Positions 38,007 to 46,915 of a stretch of DNA of 64,000 nucleotides are shown in pieces (within the stretch, counting starts at the first letter, position 1; every line of letters starts with the position of its first letter). Made by a program: the position numbers and the translations under genes. The notes below the pieces were generated by a model. It made no database searches. It had not been told where the DNA came from and saw only the letters and a program-made list of their open reading frames with translations. The DNA is from Consotaella salsifontis (lineage in GTDB: Bacteria > Pseudomonadota > Alphaproteobacteria > Rhizobiales > Rhizobiaceae). The stretch spans positions 62,001 to 126,000 of the forward strand of contig NZ_FUXL01000012.1 in NCBI RefSeq assembly GCF_900167365.1, written 5' to 3'.

Positions 38007-39467
38007 TCATCCCTTTCCGTGTCCTTTGAGCCGCGCCGCCGACCGCGCCGAGAGGAAGACTTCCGGAGCAAAGTCGAAGTCCTTGTCGAAGGGGTAGGTC
38101 GGCTTCATCTTGCGGTGGCGCGGCAGCCGCTCGATGAACTGGTCGACGACGCCGGGCGACAGGGCCATCAGGTTGGGATTGGCGATCGGCGCCAGCTCCG
38201 GCGACAGATAGCCGGATTTGACGACGACGATCCCGGCCGCCTTCGGGTCGAGGCCCAGGCGGGTGAAGTCCTCGATGTTGTGATAGGGGCGGCGCCGCGC
38301 CGCCAGCACCAGCGTGATGCCGCCGAACCGCACCACCGCCTCGCGCTCCGCCGGTGCGGCCGCCTCCACCAGATGAACCACCGTCGCTTCGACCGTAACG
38401 CGCGGGCTCGAGGGATCGAGACTGCCGCCCACCGTCAGCGAGACCGTCGCGCCAAGCCCCGCCGCATAGGCCGCCTCGGCGGCGGGCCGGTCGGTGATGC
38501 CGACGACGATGGTGTCGCTCGCACCCTTGTCGATGAGTTCGGCCAGGACGTCGGCGCGGTCACCGACGCCGCCGCCTGTCGGATTGTCGCCGGAATCGGC
38601 CAGGATCACCGGATGCGTCGGGGAGGCGAGCGCCCAGCCGACGCACTCCTCGATGCTGCCGGTCTTCGGCCCGAAGACGAAGGCGTCACGGGCGCCCCAA
38701 TAGGACCGCGCCAGCGCCTTGGCCTGGGTTTCGAGAGCGTCGCGGTCCGTGCCGGAAAGGATCGCCGCAGCCGTGGCGCGCGGTTCGTCCGCCCAGACAT
38801 AGCCGACGTTCAGCGAGGCGTCCCAGATGCCGGGCAGGGCGTCGATCGCGGGAAGGGCGGCATAGAGCCCCTTGGCCGGCTGATCCTCCGTGCTCGTGCG
38901 CTCGCCCGGCAAAACCACCGGCACCGGCGCCCACAGAAGGATCGGCCTGACGCCCGTCCTGATGCTTTCCACCAGCATGGTGACGGCGCGGCGCATCGTC
39001 TCTTCAACGTCGATATGCGGCGCTGTGCGATAGGTCGAATACATGTCGAGCGCGTCGATGATGCGCTGGCTGAGATTGCCGTGCAGGTCGTAGCTCGCCG
39101 ACACCGGCACGTCGTCGCCGACCACGGCGCGCGCCGCCGTGATCCAGTCGCCCTCAGCGTCCTCCATCCCCTCGACGTTCATCGCGCCATGCATCGGCAG
39201 ATAGAGCCCGTCGAGCGGGCCGAGCGCGGCGAGGCGGGCGAGAAAGTCGGCCTTGAAGGCTTCGTAGGTCGCGCGGCTGACCGGCCCCCCCGGCACGGCG
39301 CGGGCATGCAGCGTCGGCAGGAACTGGGCTTCGTAGTCCTTGAGGAAGGCGAAACGCGGCGAGCGGATGAGCTCATCCCCGCGCACGACGTTGAAGTCGC
39401 GCTCTTCCATGAGCACCGGGTTGTACGTGCTGCATTCGACGTGAATGCCTCCGACGGCGATGCGCAT
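38007..39467 (-). CDS. M81-family metallopeptidase (MlrC/microcystinase C-like)
   Basis: 486-aa protein of the MlrC family (DUF1485 plus MlrC C-terminal domain). The N-terminus GGIHVECSTYNP carries a metal-binding His-Glu pair, SYDLHGNLS carries further ligands, and LADSGDNPTGGG begins the C-terminal domain. MlrC opens or trims linearised microcystin in sphingomonads; in most bacteria the substrate is unknown but is probably a peptide or peptidomimetic. Its place inside a peptide-uptake operon supports a peptidase role. ATG at 39465-39467 overlaps the ROK stop by one base. Confidence 0.92.
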   Translation of the reverse strand: MRIAVGGIHVECSTYNPVLMEERDFNVVRGDELIRSPRFAFLKDYEAQFLPTLHARAVPGGPVSRATYEAFKADFLARLAALGPLDGLYLPMHGAMNVEGMEDAEGDWITAARAVVGDDVPVSASYDLHGNLSQRIIDALDMYSTYRTAPHIDVEETMRRAVTMLVESIRTGVRPILLWAPVPVVLPGERTSTEDQPAKGLYAALPAIDALPGIWDASLNVGYVWADEPRATAAAILSGTDRDALETQAKALARSYWGARDAFVFGPKTGSIEECVGWALASPTHPVILADSGDNPTGGGVGDRADVLAELIDKGASDTIVVGITDRPAAEAAYAAGLGATVSLTVGGSLDPSSPRVTVEATVVHLVEAAAPAEREAVVRFGGITLVLAARRRPYHNIEDFTRLGLDPKAAGIVVVKSGYLSPELAPIANPNLMALSPGVVDQFIERLPRHRKMKPTYPFDKDFDFAPEVFLSARSAARLKGHGKG

Positions 39468-40600
39468 TAGACGACGTCCTTTTGATGCAAAACGGGATTG
39501 GACAGGAACTTGTCGGCGGCGATGCTGGCGGCGCCCCGCGCCCATATATCGGCCGACACATGCCGGAACTGGATGTCGATCTCGCCGGCGATCCGCGGCA
39601 GAACGTTGGCTTCGATGGTCGCCCGTGTCACGGTGCCGTAGAGTCCATCGAGTGCCCCATGCCGATGGGTGACGATGATCCGTTCCGGATCGATGATCTG
39701 AATGATCTGCGCGATGGCGAGGCCGAGTGCCGCGCCCGCGCGATGGAGAATAGCGATCGCCTCGCCGTGGCCGTTGGACGCCAGCTGCTCCAGGGCCTTC
39801 ACGTCGCCCGGGAGCCCGGCCGTGCGCGCACTCGACTGGATCGCCATCAGCGAGGCGACAGTGTCGAGGCAGCCGCGCTTGCCGCAACGGCAGGGCAGGC
39901 CGTCGGGCTCGATCGTGGCATGGGCGATCTCGCCGGCGCCGCCATGGGAGCCGCGATAAAGGCGACCATTGATGATGTGGCCACAGCCGATGCCGTCGCC
40001 GACCGAGATCAGGCTGAAGGAGCCCTTGTCGCGGATGGCGCCGAACAGGCGCTCGCCCAGCGCCACGGCCTTGGCGTCGTTCTCGATGGCTGTCGGCAAC
40101 CCGATCTCGGCTTCCATCAGGCTTGCAGCCGGCACGTCCTGCCAGCCGAGAAGCGTTGATTTGAGGCAGCGGGTCTGTGACGGGTCGACATAGCCGGACA
40201 GCGCCACGCCAACCCCCGCCACATTCGCCCGCCCCGCCGTGAGCGCCGGCAGTCCAGCGGCGATCAGCCGGCCGACCTCGCTGGCATCGTTGGACCAGTC
40301 GATTTCGTGACGCCCGAGAAGCTTGCCGTTGAGGTCCGTCAGCACCATGACCACCGGCGCCTCCACCAGCGAAACGCCGACGAAATGGGCCGAGCTTCCC
40401 AAAAGGCCGAGCCGAATGGAGGGGCGGCCCGTCCCACGAACCGTCTCGGTCTCTGCCAGAAGTCCGCCGTCGAGAAGCTCCCGCGTCAGAAGCGAGACGG
40501 CCGCCTTGCTCATGCCGGTGCGCCCGGCGAGCTCGGTCCGGCTGAGCGGTCCCGCCTCGCTGATCAGGCGCAGCATCTGCAACTGGACGGGATTGAACAT
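39467..40600 (-). CDS. ROK-family transcriptional repressor
   Basis: 377-aa regulator with an N-terminal winged helix (about 5-60, PLSRTELAGRTGMSKAAVSLLTRELL) and a C-terminal ROK sugar-binding domain. The ROK zinc site is visible as GEIAH and CRCGKRGCLDT. NagC/Mlc-like proteins respond to a sugar or sugar phosphate. It heads the minus-strand operon and faces dppA across 132 bp, so it probably controls both operons. The ROK kinase at 44170-45123 hints that the inducer is an amino sugar. Confidence 0.93.
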   Translation of the reverse strand: MFNPVQLQMLRLISEAGPLSRTELAGRTGMSKAAVSLLTRELLDGGLLAETETVRGTGRPSIRLGLLGSSAHFVGVSLVEAPVVMVLTDLNGKLLGRHEIDWSNDASEVGRLIAAGLPALTAGRANVAGVGVALSGYVDPSQTRCLKSTLLGWQDVPAASLMEAEIGLPTAIENDAKAVALGERLFGAIRDKGSFSLISVGDGIGCGHIINGRLYRGSHGGAGEIAHATIEPDGLPCRCGKRGCLDTVASLMAIQSSARTAGLPGDVKALEQLASNGHGEAIAILHRAGAALGLAIAQIIQIIDPERIIVTHRHGALDGLYGTVTRATIEANVLPRIAGEIDIQFRHVSADIWARGAASIAADKFLSNPVLHQKDVV

Positions 40601-40732
40601 GCTGAAACTTTCAACAGGGCCGTTCGCTTGACACTTAATTCAACACGTGAACCAATAGGGCCGTCAAGTGGGTGAATTGGAACAAAGCCGACTCGATTTC
40701 CTCCTTCAGTGAACGAATAGAAGGGAAAGACC
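40601..40732. promoter_or_regulatory. Divergent control region between the ROK repressor and the peptide-binding protein
   Basis: 132 bp. Visible elements are a perfect palindrome TGAAACTTTCA (40603-40613), a -35-like TTGACA (40628-40633) and TTCA-N5-TGAA (40640-40652). Their TTCA/TGAA arms suggest repressor sites for the adjacent ROK protein, but no canonical NagC box is present and the -10 element is weak. Confidence 0.45.
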
Positions 40733-42277
40733 ATGGCAGTTCACGTCAAAGCACTACGCGGGGTTGCGCTGCTTTGCCTTGCCGCCGCCTCTGTCGCGGT
40801 ACCTGGATATGCCGGCGCCACGACGCTGACGATCCTTCAGTCCGAGCCGCCCCGCAGCATGGACCCGGCGGATCAGGGCGCGACGTTCACCGGAAACGTT
40901 CTCATGCCGATGTATGAGGGCCTGGTCACGCGCGGGGAGGACCTGAAGCTCCATCCGGGCCTTGCCACCAAGTGGACGGTGAGCGATGACGGCCTGACCT
41001 GGACCTTCGACTTGAGGGAAGGCGTCAAGTTCCACGACGGCTCGGATTTCAACGCCGAATCCGCCGCCAAGTCCTTTCACCGCCTGATGGACGAAAAGCT
41101 TGGTCTCGCCGGCGCCGGGCGCCTCCGGCCGTTGCTCAAGACCGTCGAGGCGGCCGATCCGAAGACGCTGAAGATCGAGCTGACGCGCAATTATCCCGCC
41201 TTCCTCGATCTTCTGGCTTCGCCTCAGGCGATGATCGTTTCGCCGTCCGAGGCGGAGAAGGGCGATCTCAACCGCGTGGCCAGCGGCACCGGGCCGTTCA
41301 AGTTCGTCGAGTGGTCGTCGGGGGATCATGTGCTCGAGGAGGTGAACCCCGACTATTGGGGCGAGAAGCCCAGCGTCGACCAGCTCAAATGGACCTGGTC
41401 GGCCGAGCAGTCGGTGATGAACATGGCGCTGCAGACGGGCGATGCCGACATCGTCAATCCGCTGCCCCCGGTCTTCGCGGCCAGCATCGAGAACAATCCG
41501 GATCTGAAGCTGGTCACGGGCAATGGCTCGGCAGTGTTCTGGGTCGCGCTCAACGTCCAGCAGAAGCCGCTCGACAAGGTCGAGGTGCGCCAGGCGCTGA
41601 ACTATGCCACCGACCGCGACGCGCTGGTCAAGGCTCTGCTCCACGGCTACGGCACGCCCGCCGATTCGCCGCTCGCCCCGATCCCGCCCTATCATCTCGA
41701 CGGGCCGCAGCCCTATCCGTATGACATCGACAAGGCCAAGGCGCTCTTGGAGAAGGCCGGCGTTCCCGACGGCTTCACCATGTCGGTCGCCGTGCAGGAG
41801 CCGGAGGCCAACATCGCCGAGGCCCTTCAGGGCATGTGGGCCAAGATCGGCGTGAAGCTCGATATCCGTCGGCTCGAAAGCGGCGTGTGGACCAAGGCGG
41901 CGTTCAACGATCCGGAAGCGAAGAAGGCCGACAATCTCGGCTCCGTCGTCGCCTCCTGGTCGTCCGGCGGCTTCAATCCCGATCAGCAGCTGCGGCCGCT
42001 CTACGACACGTCGAGCTGGGCGCCGAGCGGGGCCAATCTCGGCTTCTACTCCAGCAAGGAGCTGGATGATCTGCTCGATACGGCCGCTTCGACGGCCGAG
42101 CCGGCCAAGCGCAAGGAACTCTACGACCAGGCGCAGAAGATCGTGAACACCGATGCGCCCATGGTGCTGCTCTACGTCACCAAGGATCTCGTCGGCGTCA
42201 AGAAGGGCGTCGATGGCGTCTGGCTGATCCCGGGCGGCGACATCCGCGCCACCTACGCGACCAAGTCGTCGAACTGA
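40733..42277 (+). CDS. Peptide ABC transporter substrate-binding protein (SBP_bac_5)
   Basis: 514-aa periplasmic binding protein. Residues 1-28 form a signal peptide (VALLCLAAASVAVPGYAGA). Family marks are PPRSMDPADQ, LHPGLATKWTVSDDGLTWTFDLREGVKFHDG and NPDYWGEKPSVDQLKW. This group binds di- and oligopeptides, but also nickel, opines and glycopeptides. The ATG at 40733 follows AAGGGAAAG. First gene of the plus-strand operon. Confidence 0.93.
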   Translation: MAVHVKALRGVALLCLAAASVAVPGYAGATTLTILQSEPPRSMDPADQGATFTGNVLMPMYEGLVTRGEDLKLHPGLATKWTVSDDGLTWTFDLREGVKFHDGSDFNAESAAKSFHRLMDEKLGLAGAGRLRPLLKTVEAADPKTLKIELTRNYPAFLDLLASPQAMIVSPSEAEKGDLNRVASGTGPFKFVEWSSGDHVLEEVNPDYWGEKPSVDQLKWTWSAEQSVMNMALQTGDADIVNPLPPVFAASIENNPDLKLVTGNGSAVFWVALNVQQKPLDKVEVRQALNYATDRDALVKALLHGYGTPADSPLAPIPPYHLDGPQPYPYDIDKAKALLEKAGVPDGFTMSVAVQEPEANIAEALQGMWAKIGVKLDIRRLESGVWTKAAFNDPEAKKADNLGSVVASWSSGGFNPDQQLRPLYDTSSWAPSGANLGFYSSKELDDLLDTAASTAEPAKRKELYDQAQKIVNTDAPMVLLYVTKDLVGVKKGVDGVWLIPGGDIRATYATKSSN

Positions 42278-42351
42278 CGCGCCGCTGAAACCGGCGGGGC
42301 CGGCGAGAGCGCCGGACCCGCCCTGCTTCCACCCTTGCCACGGAGAGGGCG

Positions 42352-43272
42352 GTGAAAACCTATATCGCCAGAAAGCTGCTGGCGCTGCCACTGATCGTTC
42401 TCGGCGTGTCGCTCTTGGTGTTCCTGGCGATCCGCATGCTGCCCGGGGACCCTGCCAGGATGATGGCGGGCCCCGAGGCGCCCGAGGCGGCGGTCGAGGC
42501 GATGCGCGTCCGCCTCGGCTTGGGGCAGCCCCTGTTCATGCAGTATTTCGGCTTCGTGGTGCATGCCATCCAGGGCGATTTCGGCATCTCCATCCGCTCC
42601 AACCTCCCGGTGGCGAGCGAGATCGCGAACCGCTTTCCCTATACCTTCGCGCTCGCCCTCACGAGCTACGCCATGGCCATCTTGATCGGCGTGCCGGCCG
42701 GCATGGCCGCCGCCGTGTTCCGCAACCGCTGGCCCGACCAGATCGTGATGCTGCTGGCGATCGCCGGCGCCTCGGTGGCCAATTTCTGGCTGGCGCTGAT
42801 GGCGATGAACTATTTCGCGGTGGAGCTGCACTGGCTGCCGCTCTTGGGCGCCGGCTCGTGGAAACACTACATCCTGCCGACGATCGCGCTTGGCACGCTG
42901 CCGACCGCGCTGATTGCCCGCATGACCCGCTCGTCCATGATCGAGGTGCTGAGCCAGGATTTCATCCGCACGGCCCGCGCCAAGGGTCTCGGCTCCTTCG
43001 CCATCTACCGCAAGCACGCCCTGCGCAACGCGCTCATCCCCATCGTCACGATCGTCGGTCTCAATTTCGGTTCGATCATGGGCGGCGCGGTCGTCACCGA
43101 ATCCGTCTTCAACTGGCCGGGAATCGGCCGCCTGCTGGTGGATTCCGTGCGTTATCGCGATTATCCGATGATCGAGGGCGTGACGTTGCTGGCGGTTGTC
43201 AGCGTGGTCGTCGTCAACTTTCTCGCCGAGATGGCGATCGCCGCCATCAACCCACGCATAAGGCTGACCTGA
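42352..43272 (+). CDS. Peptide ABC transporter permease (DppB type)
   Basis: 306-aa permease with six membrane segments. It begins KTYIARKLLALPLIVLGVSL, with LPGDPARMMAG after the first helix, and the EAA motif region is DFIRTARAKGLGSFAIYRKHALRNALIP. The start is a GTG at 42352 preceded by GGAGAGGG. It forms the channel with the DppC-type subunit. Confidence 0.93.
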   Translation: MKTYIARKLLALPLIVLGVSLLVFLAIRMLPGDPARMMAGPEAPEAAVEAMRVRLGLGQPLFMQYFGFVVHAIQGDFGISIRSNLPVASEIANRFPYTFALALTSYAMAILIGVPAGMAAAVFRNRWPDQIVMLLAIAGASVANFWLALMAMNYFAVELHWLPLLGAGSWKHYILPTIALGTLPTALIARMTRSSMIEVLSQDFIRTARAKGLGSFAIYRKHALRNALIPIVTIVGLNFGSIMGGAVVTESVFNWPGIGRLLVDSVRYRDYPMIEGVTLLAVVSVVVVNFLAEMAIAAINPRIRLT

Positions 43273-43273
43273 C

Positions 43274-44149
43274 ATGACGGCCGCCGAAGAAACATTGAGC
43301 GAGATGGACGCGCCTCGCTCGCGAACCTCCATCGTGATGCGCTGGCTCTTGCGCCGCGCCAACCTCGTCCTCGGCGCCGTGCTGGTCGGCCTGATCGTGA
43401 TCGTCGCTATCTTCGCTCCGATGATCGCGACCGCCCAGCCGGACGCGCAGGACCTGATGAACACCCTGTCCGCCCCATCGGCGATCCACTGGTTCGGAAC
43501 CGACAATTTCGGCCGGGACATCTTCTCGCGCGTCGTCTACGGCGCCCGAATCTCCCTGCTCGAGGTCGTCATCAGCGTTGGGATCTCCTGCCTCGTCGGC
43601 GTGCCGCTCGGCCTCATCGCCGGGACGCTGGGCAAGCGCGCGGACCAGATCATCATGTGGATCATGGACATCCTCTTCGCCTTTCCCGGCATCATCCTCG
43701 CCATCCTCCTGGTGAGCGTGCTGGGCGCGAGCCTGTTCAACATGATGCTGGCGATCGCCATCTTCTCCATTCCCGTCTATGCGCGCCTCAGCCGCAACGT
43801 GTCGCTCGGATTGAAGGAGATGGAATATGTCGAGGCGGCGACGGCGCTCGGCGCCAGCATCTGGCGCGTCATGTTCGATCACATTCTGCGCAATTCGCTC
43901 GGCCCCATCATCGTGCAGTCGACCCTGACCGCCGGCACGGTGGTGCTGGCGGCGGCGAGCCTCTCCTTCCTCGGCCTCGGCGCGCAGCCGCCGACGCCGG
44001 AATGGGGCGCGATGATGAGCGACGGCCGAAACTTCCTGGGAGTGAACGTGTACTTGTCGCTGTTCCCTGGGCTTGCGGTCACGGTGATGGTACTCGGCTT
44101 CAACATTCTGGGCGATGGGCTGCGCGATCTGCTCGATCCACGCTCCTGA
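43274..44149 (+). CDS. Peptide ABC transporter permease (DppC type)
   Basis: 291-aa permease with six membrane segments. It has the typical periplasmic loop HWFGTDNFGRDIFSRVVYGAR, the EAA region YVEAATALGASIWRVMFDHIL and the C-terminal SLFPGLAVTVMVLGFNILGDG ending RDLLDPRS. It starts 1 bp after the DppB-type stop. N-terminal cytoplasmic tail of about 30 residues. Confidence 0.94.
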   Translation: MTAAEETLSEMDAPRSRTSIVMRWLLRRANLVLGAVLVGLIVIVAIFAPMIATAQPDAQDLMNTLSAPSAIHWFGTDNFGRDIFSRVVYGARISLLEVVISVGISCLVGVPLGLIAGTLGKRADQIIMWIMDILFAFPGIILAILLVSVLGASLFNMMLAIAIFSIPVYARLSRNVSLGLKEMEYVEAATALGASIWRVMFDHILRNSLGPIIVQSTLTAGTVVLAAASLSFLGLGAQPPTPEWGAMMSDGRNFLGVNVYLSLFPGLAVTVMVLGFNILGDGLRDLLDPRS

Positions 44150-44169
44150 TCCGGCAGACAGTCCCGACG

Positions 44170-45123
44170 ATGAACGAATCCCTGGCTCCTCTCCGTCCGG
44201 CGGCGATCCTTTGCGCCGATATTGGCGGCTCCTTCATCCACGCCGCGCTGGCGGACGACGCGGGCGTCTTGAGCGGCCATTGGCGCGTTCCGACGCCGAC
44301 GACGGATTTCGCGTCCTTCGTCGCTGCTCTCGATGAGGTTGCCCGGCACTACCGCGATCATCTGCCGCCACGCGCGTCGCTCTCCATCTCCGTCGCCGGC
44401 CTCGTCGACCCGGACAACGGCACCATGATCAGCGCCAACATTCCGTGCGTCACGGGCCGCCCGCTGGCGAGCGAGCTTTCGGCGGCGCTTGGTCGTCCGG
44501 TCGAAATCGCCAACGATGCCGATTGCTTCGCCGTCGCCGAGGCGCTTAGCGGGGCGGGGCGGGGGCATGCCATCGTCTTCGGCGCCATCCTCGGCACGGG
44601 CGTCGGCGGCGGGCTTGTGGTGGAGGGGCGCCTGGTGCGGGGCGCCGGCGGGTTGACGGGGGAGTGGGGCCATGGCCCGATCGTCGCCTCCTATGCCCGC
44701 TCCGGCCGTTTCGTCCCGCGCTTCCAATGCGGCTGCGGCCGCATCGGCTGCGTCGATACGGTCGGCGGCGCCCGCGGCATGGAACGGCTCGACGCGACGC
44801 TGCATGGCGGTTCGCCGCGCGACAGCCGCGCCATTCTCGCTGCATGGCGGGAGGGCGAGCCGCGCGCGCTGGAGACGATCGAGACCTATCTCGATCTCGT
44901 CGCCGAGCCGCTTGCCCTGGTGGTCAATGTGACAGGCGCCGGCATTGTGCCGGTCGGCGGCGGGCTTTCCAACGACGGCGAGCTGATTTCTGCGCTCGAC
45001 AAGGCCGTGCGCGAGCGCATCCTGAGGCGCACCGACCGGCCGCTCGTCGTGGCTGCCCTTAACAGAGCCGACGCCGGCCTTCGCGGCGCCGCGCTGCTGG
45101 GGCTAAGGCATTCGGCGGCCTGA
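44170..45123 (+). CDS. ROK-family sugar kinase (N-acetylglucosamine kinase-like)
   Basis: 317-aa kinase without a DNA-binding domain. The phosphate loop is DIGGSFIH (17-24), the catalytic Asp116 is in ANDAD, and the ROK motif GEWGHG (164-169) with Cys187, Cys189 and Cys194 (CGCGRIGC) forms the zinc site. This arrangement fits NagK or another hexosamine/hexose kinase. It follows the peptide permeases by 20 bp, so the transporter may import an amino-sugar-containing molecule. The exact sugar is not determined. Confidence 0.88.
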   Translation: MNESLAPLRPAAILCADIGGSFIHAALADDAGVLSGHWRVPTPTTDFASFVAALDEVARHYRDHLPPRASLSISVAGLVDPDNGTMISANIPCVTGRPLASELSAALGRPVEIANDADCFAVAEALSGAGRGHAIVFGAILGTGVGGGLVVEGRLVRGAGGLTGEWGHGPIVASYARSGRFVPRFQCGCGRIGCVDTVGGARGMERLDATLHGGSPRDSRAILAAWREGEPRALETIETYLDLVAEPLALVVNVTGAGIVPVGGGLSNDGELISALDKAVRERILRRTDRPLVVAALNRADAGLRGAALLGLRHSAA

Positions 45124-45162
45124 GGCGCGCGCCGGCCTTCCCCCGCGACGAGTGCCGAAGGC

Positions 45163-46176
45163 TCAGAAGCCTTCGAGCACAACCTTGCCCCGGGCCTTGC
45201 CGCTTTCCAGAAACGCGTGCGCCTGACGTAGGTTGGCCGCGTTGATCGGCTTGAGCGTCTTCGTCAGCGTGGTCCGAATCCGGCCGTCGTCGACAAGCTT
45301 GGCCACCTCGGCCAGGATACGGCCCTGCTCGTCCATGTCGGGCGTCTGGAAGACCGGCCGGGTGAACATCAGCTCCCAGTGGATCGAGATGGCCTTGCGC
45401 TTGAACGGCATGACATCCAGGCTGTCCGGATCGTCGATGAGGCCGAAGCGACCCTGGGGCGCGATGAGCTCGACGATGTCCTTCAGGTGATGGTGCGTGC
45501 CATGGGTCGAGAAGGCGAAGGCAGGCGCGCCGATGCCAAGGGCCGCGACTTCCTTGGCGAGCGGCTTGGTGTGATCGACGACGTGGTGCGCCCCGAGTTC
45601 TCGCGCCCAGTCCTGTGTTTCGGGCCGCGAGGCTGTCGCGATGACCGTGAGGTCCGTCAGGGCGCGCACGAGCTGGATCGCGATGGAGCCGACACCGCCC
45701 GCGCCGCCGACGATGAGGATCGCGTTTGCCGCGCCTGGCACGGCCTTGCGGATGTCCAGACGATCAAAGAGCATCTCCCAGGCGGTGAGCGCCGTCAGTG
45801 GAAGCGCCGCGGCTTCCGCTTTGGAGAGCGAGGTCGGCTTTGGTCCGACGATGCGTTCGTCGACGAGCTGGAATTCGCTGTTGCTGCCGGGCCGGTTGAT
45901 GGAGCCGGCATAGAACACCTCGTCGCCAGGCTTGAAGCCGGTGACCCCTTCGCCGGCCTCGACCACATGGCCGACGGCGTCCCAGCCCAGAACTTTCCAC
46001 TCGCCTTCCGCCGGCGCGGCGCTGCGGCGCACTTTCGTGTCGACCGGGTTCACCGAGACCGCCTCCACCGCAACGAGAAGATCGCGCCCGGTGGGGGAGG
46101 GCCGAGGCAGCTCGATATCCTCCAGCGCGTCCGCGCGGTCGATCTCTCCAGGCGCCTTGTAGCCGATGGCCTTCAT
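45163..46176 (-). CDS. Zinc-independent NADPH:quinone reductase/alcohol dehydrogenase-like protein
   Basis: 337-aa medium-chain dehydrogenase. The nucleotide-binding loop is VGGAGGVGS (156-164); the N-terminal GroES-like domain has VEAVSVNPVDTKVR, the hallmark of quinone oxidoreductases, and lacks the structural zinc cysteines. It probably reduces quinones or reactive enones with NADPH. The ATG at 46174-46176 follows AGGAG. It is divergent from an HxlR-type regulator with two N-terminal cysteines, an arrangement known for redox-responsive qor genes (QorR, YodB). Confidence 0.9.
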   Translation of the reverse strand: MKAIGYKAPGEIDRADALEDIELPRPSPTGRDLLVAVEAVSVNPVDTKVRRSAAPAEGEWKVLGWDAVGHVVEAGEGVTGFKPGDEVFYAGSINRPGSNSEFQLVDERIVGPKPTSLSKAEAAALPLTALTAWEMLFDRLDIRKAVPGAANAILIVGGAGGVGSIAIQLVRALTDLTVIATASRPETQDWARELGAHHVVDHTKPLAKEVAALGIGAPAFAFSTHGTHHHLKDIVELIAPQGRFGLIDDPDSLDVMPFKRKAISIHWELMFTRPVFQTPDMDEQGRILAEVAKLVDDGRIRTTLTKTLKPINAANLRQAHAFLESGKARGKVVLEGF

Positions 46177-46230
46177 GGATTTGTGCTCCTGCAACAGGTT
46201 CGTTCGTTGATAGGAGCTGAAGATGGCACT

Positions 46231-46244
46231 AGCTTCCGGAAGCT
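46231..46244. promoter_or_regulatory. Palindromic operator candidate between quinone reductase and HxlR gene
   Basis: AGCTTCCGGAAGCT is a perfect 14-bp palindrome in the 112-bp divergent region, 55 bp from the reductase start and 45 bp from the regulator start. Position and symmetry suggest the HxlR-type regulator binds here. Confidence 0.55.
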
Positions 46245-46288
46245 CAATACGCACAAAATCAGCCTATAGTGACCAAAAGGATACTGTG

Positions 46289-46702
46289 ATGGCCAAGGCC
46301 CGGTTCTCTCGGTTCGATTGCAGTCCCGGTTGCTCGGTGGAGGCGGCTGTTGGGCTGATCGACGGCAAGTGGAAATCGGTCATTCTCTTTCACCTTCTGT
46401 CGGGCACGCTGCGCTTCGGTGAGATCAGGCGGCAGGTGCCGAACGTCACGCCGCGCACGCTGACCAACCAGCTTCGGGAGCTGGAGGAGGATGGATTGGT
46501 GGACCGCAAGGTCTATGCGCAGGTGCCGCCGAAGGTGGAATACAGCCTCTCGCCACTTGGCCGCTCGATGGAGCCGATCCTTTTGGCCCTGAAGACCTGG
46601 GGCGACGCCAATTTGAACCTCTACGGAAAGCCGCGCCCGGCCGTGGCCGGAGACGGTTCGGATGAGGCCGCGTCCGCAACAAGCCGCAACGCTCCAGCAT
46701 GA
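46289..46702 (+). CDS. HxlR-family (DUF24) transcriptional regulator
   Basis: 137-aa winged-helix regulator. The family core is GKWKSVILFHLLSGTLRFGEI, followed by TPRTLTNQLRELEEDGLV and KVEYSLSPLGRSM. Two cysteines, C11 and C15 (FDCSPGC), precede the core; the first is placed like the redox-active Cys of YodB, HypR and QorR. The ATG at 46289 follows AAGGATAC. It probably senses quinones or electrophiles and controls itself and the divergent reductase. Confidence 0.9.
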   Translation: MAKARFSRFDCSPGCSVEAAVGLIDGKWKSVILFHLLSGTLRFGEIRRQVPNVTPRTLTNQLRELEEDGLVDRKVYAQVPPKVEYSLSPLGRSMEPILLALKTWGDANLNLYGKPRPAVAGDGSDEAASATSRNAPA

Positions 46703-46915
46703 AGCGGGCTAGTCCCTCGGAAGCACAATCCGCTTGCGCCGTGTCAGGCTGAACGTGTTCGCCGGCGACCACGCCGCCAAAGCCGGACATGACCAATGCG
46801 CCACCGGGCGCTTGCCCGAAGCCCGTTTGTGGTCAAGCTTATTCGCTGGGTCGAGTTCATCATTCTGCCTCGGGAAGGCGCGTCGGGACCCCCAGAGGCG
46901 ATCGGTTGAAGGAAT

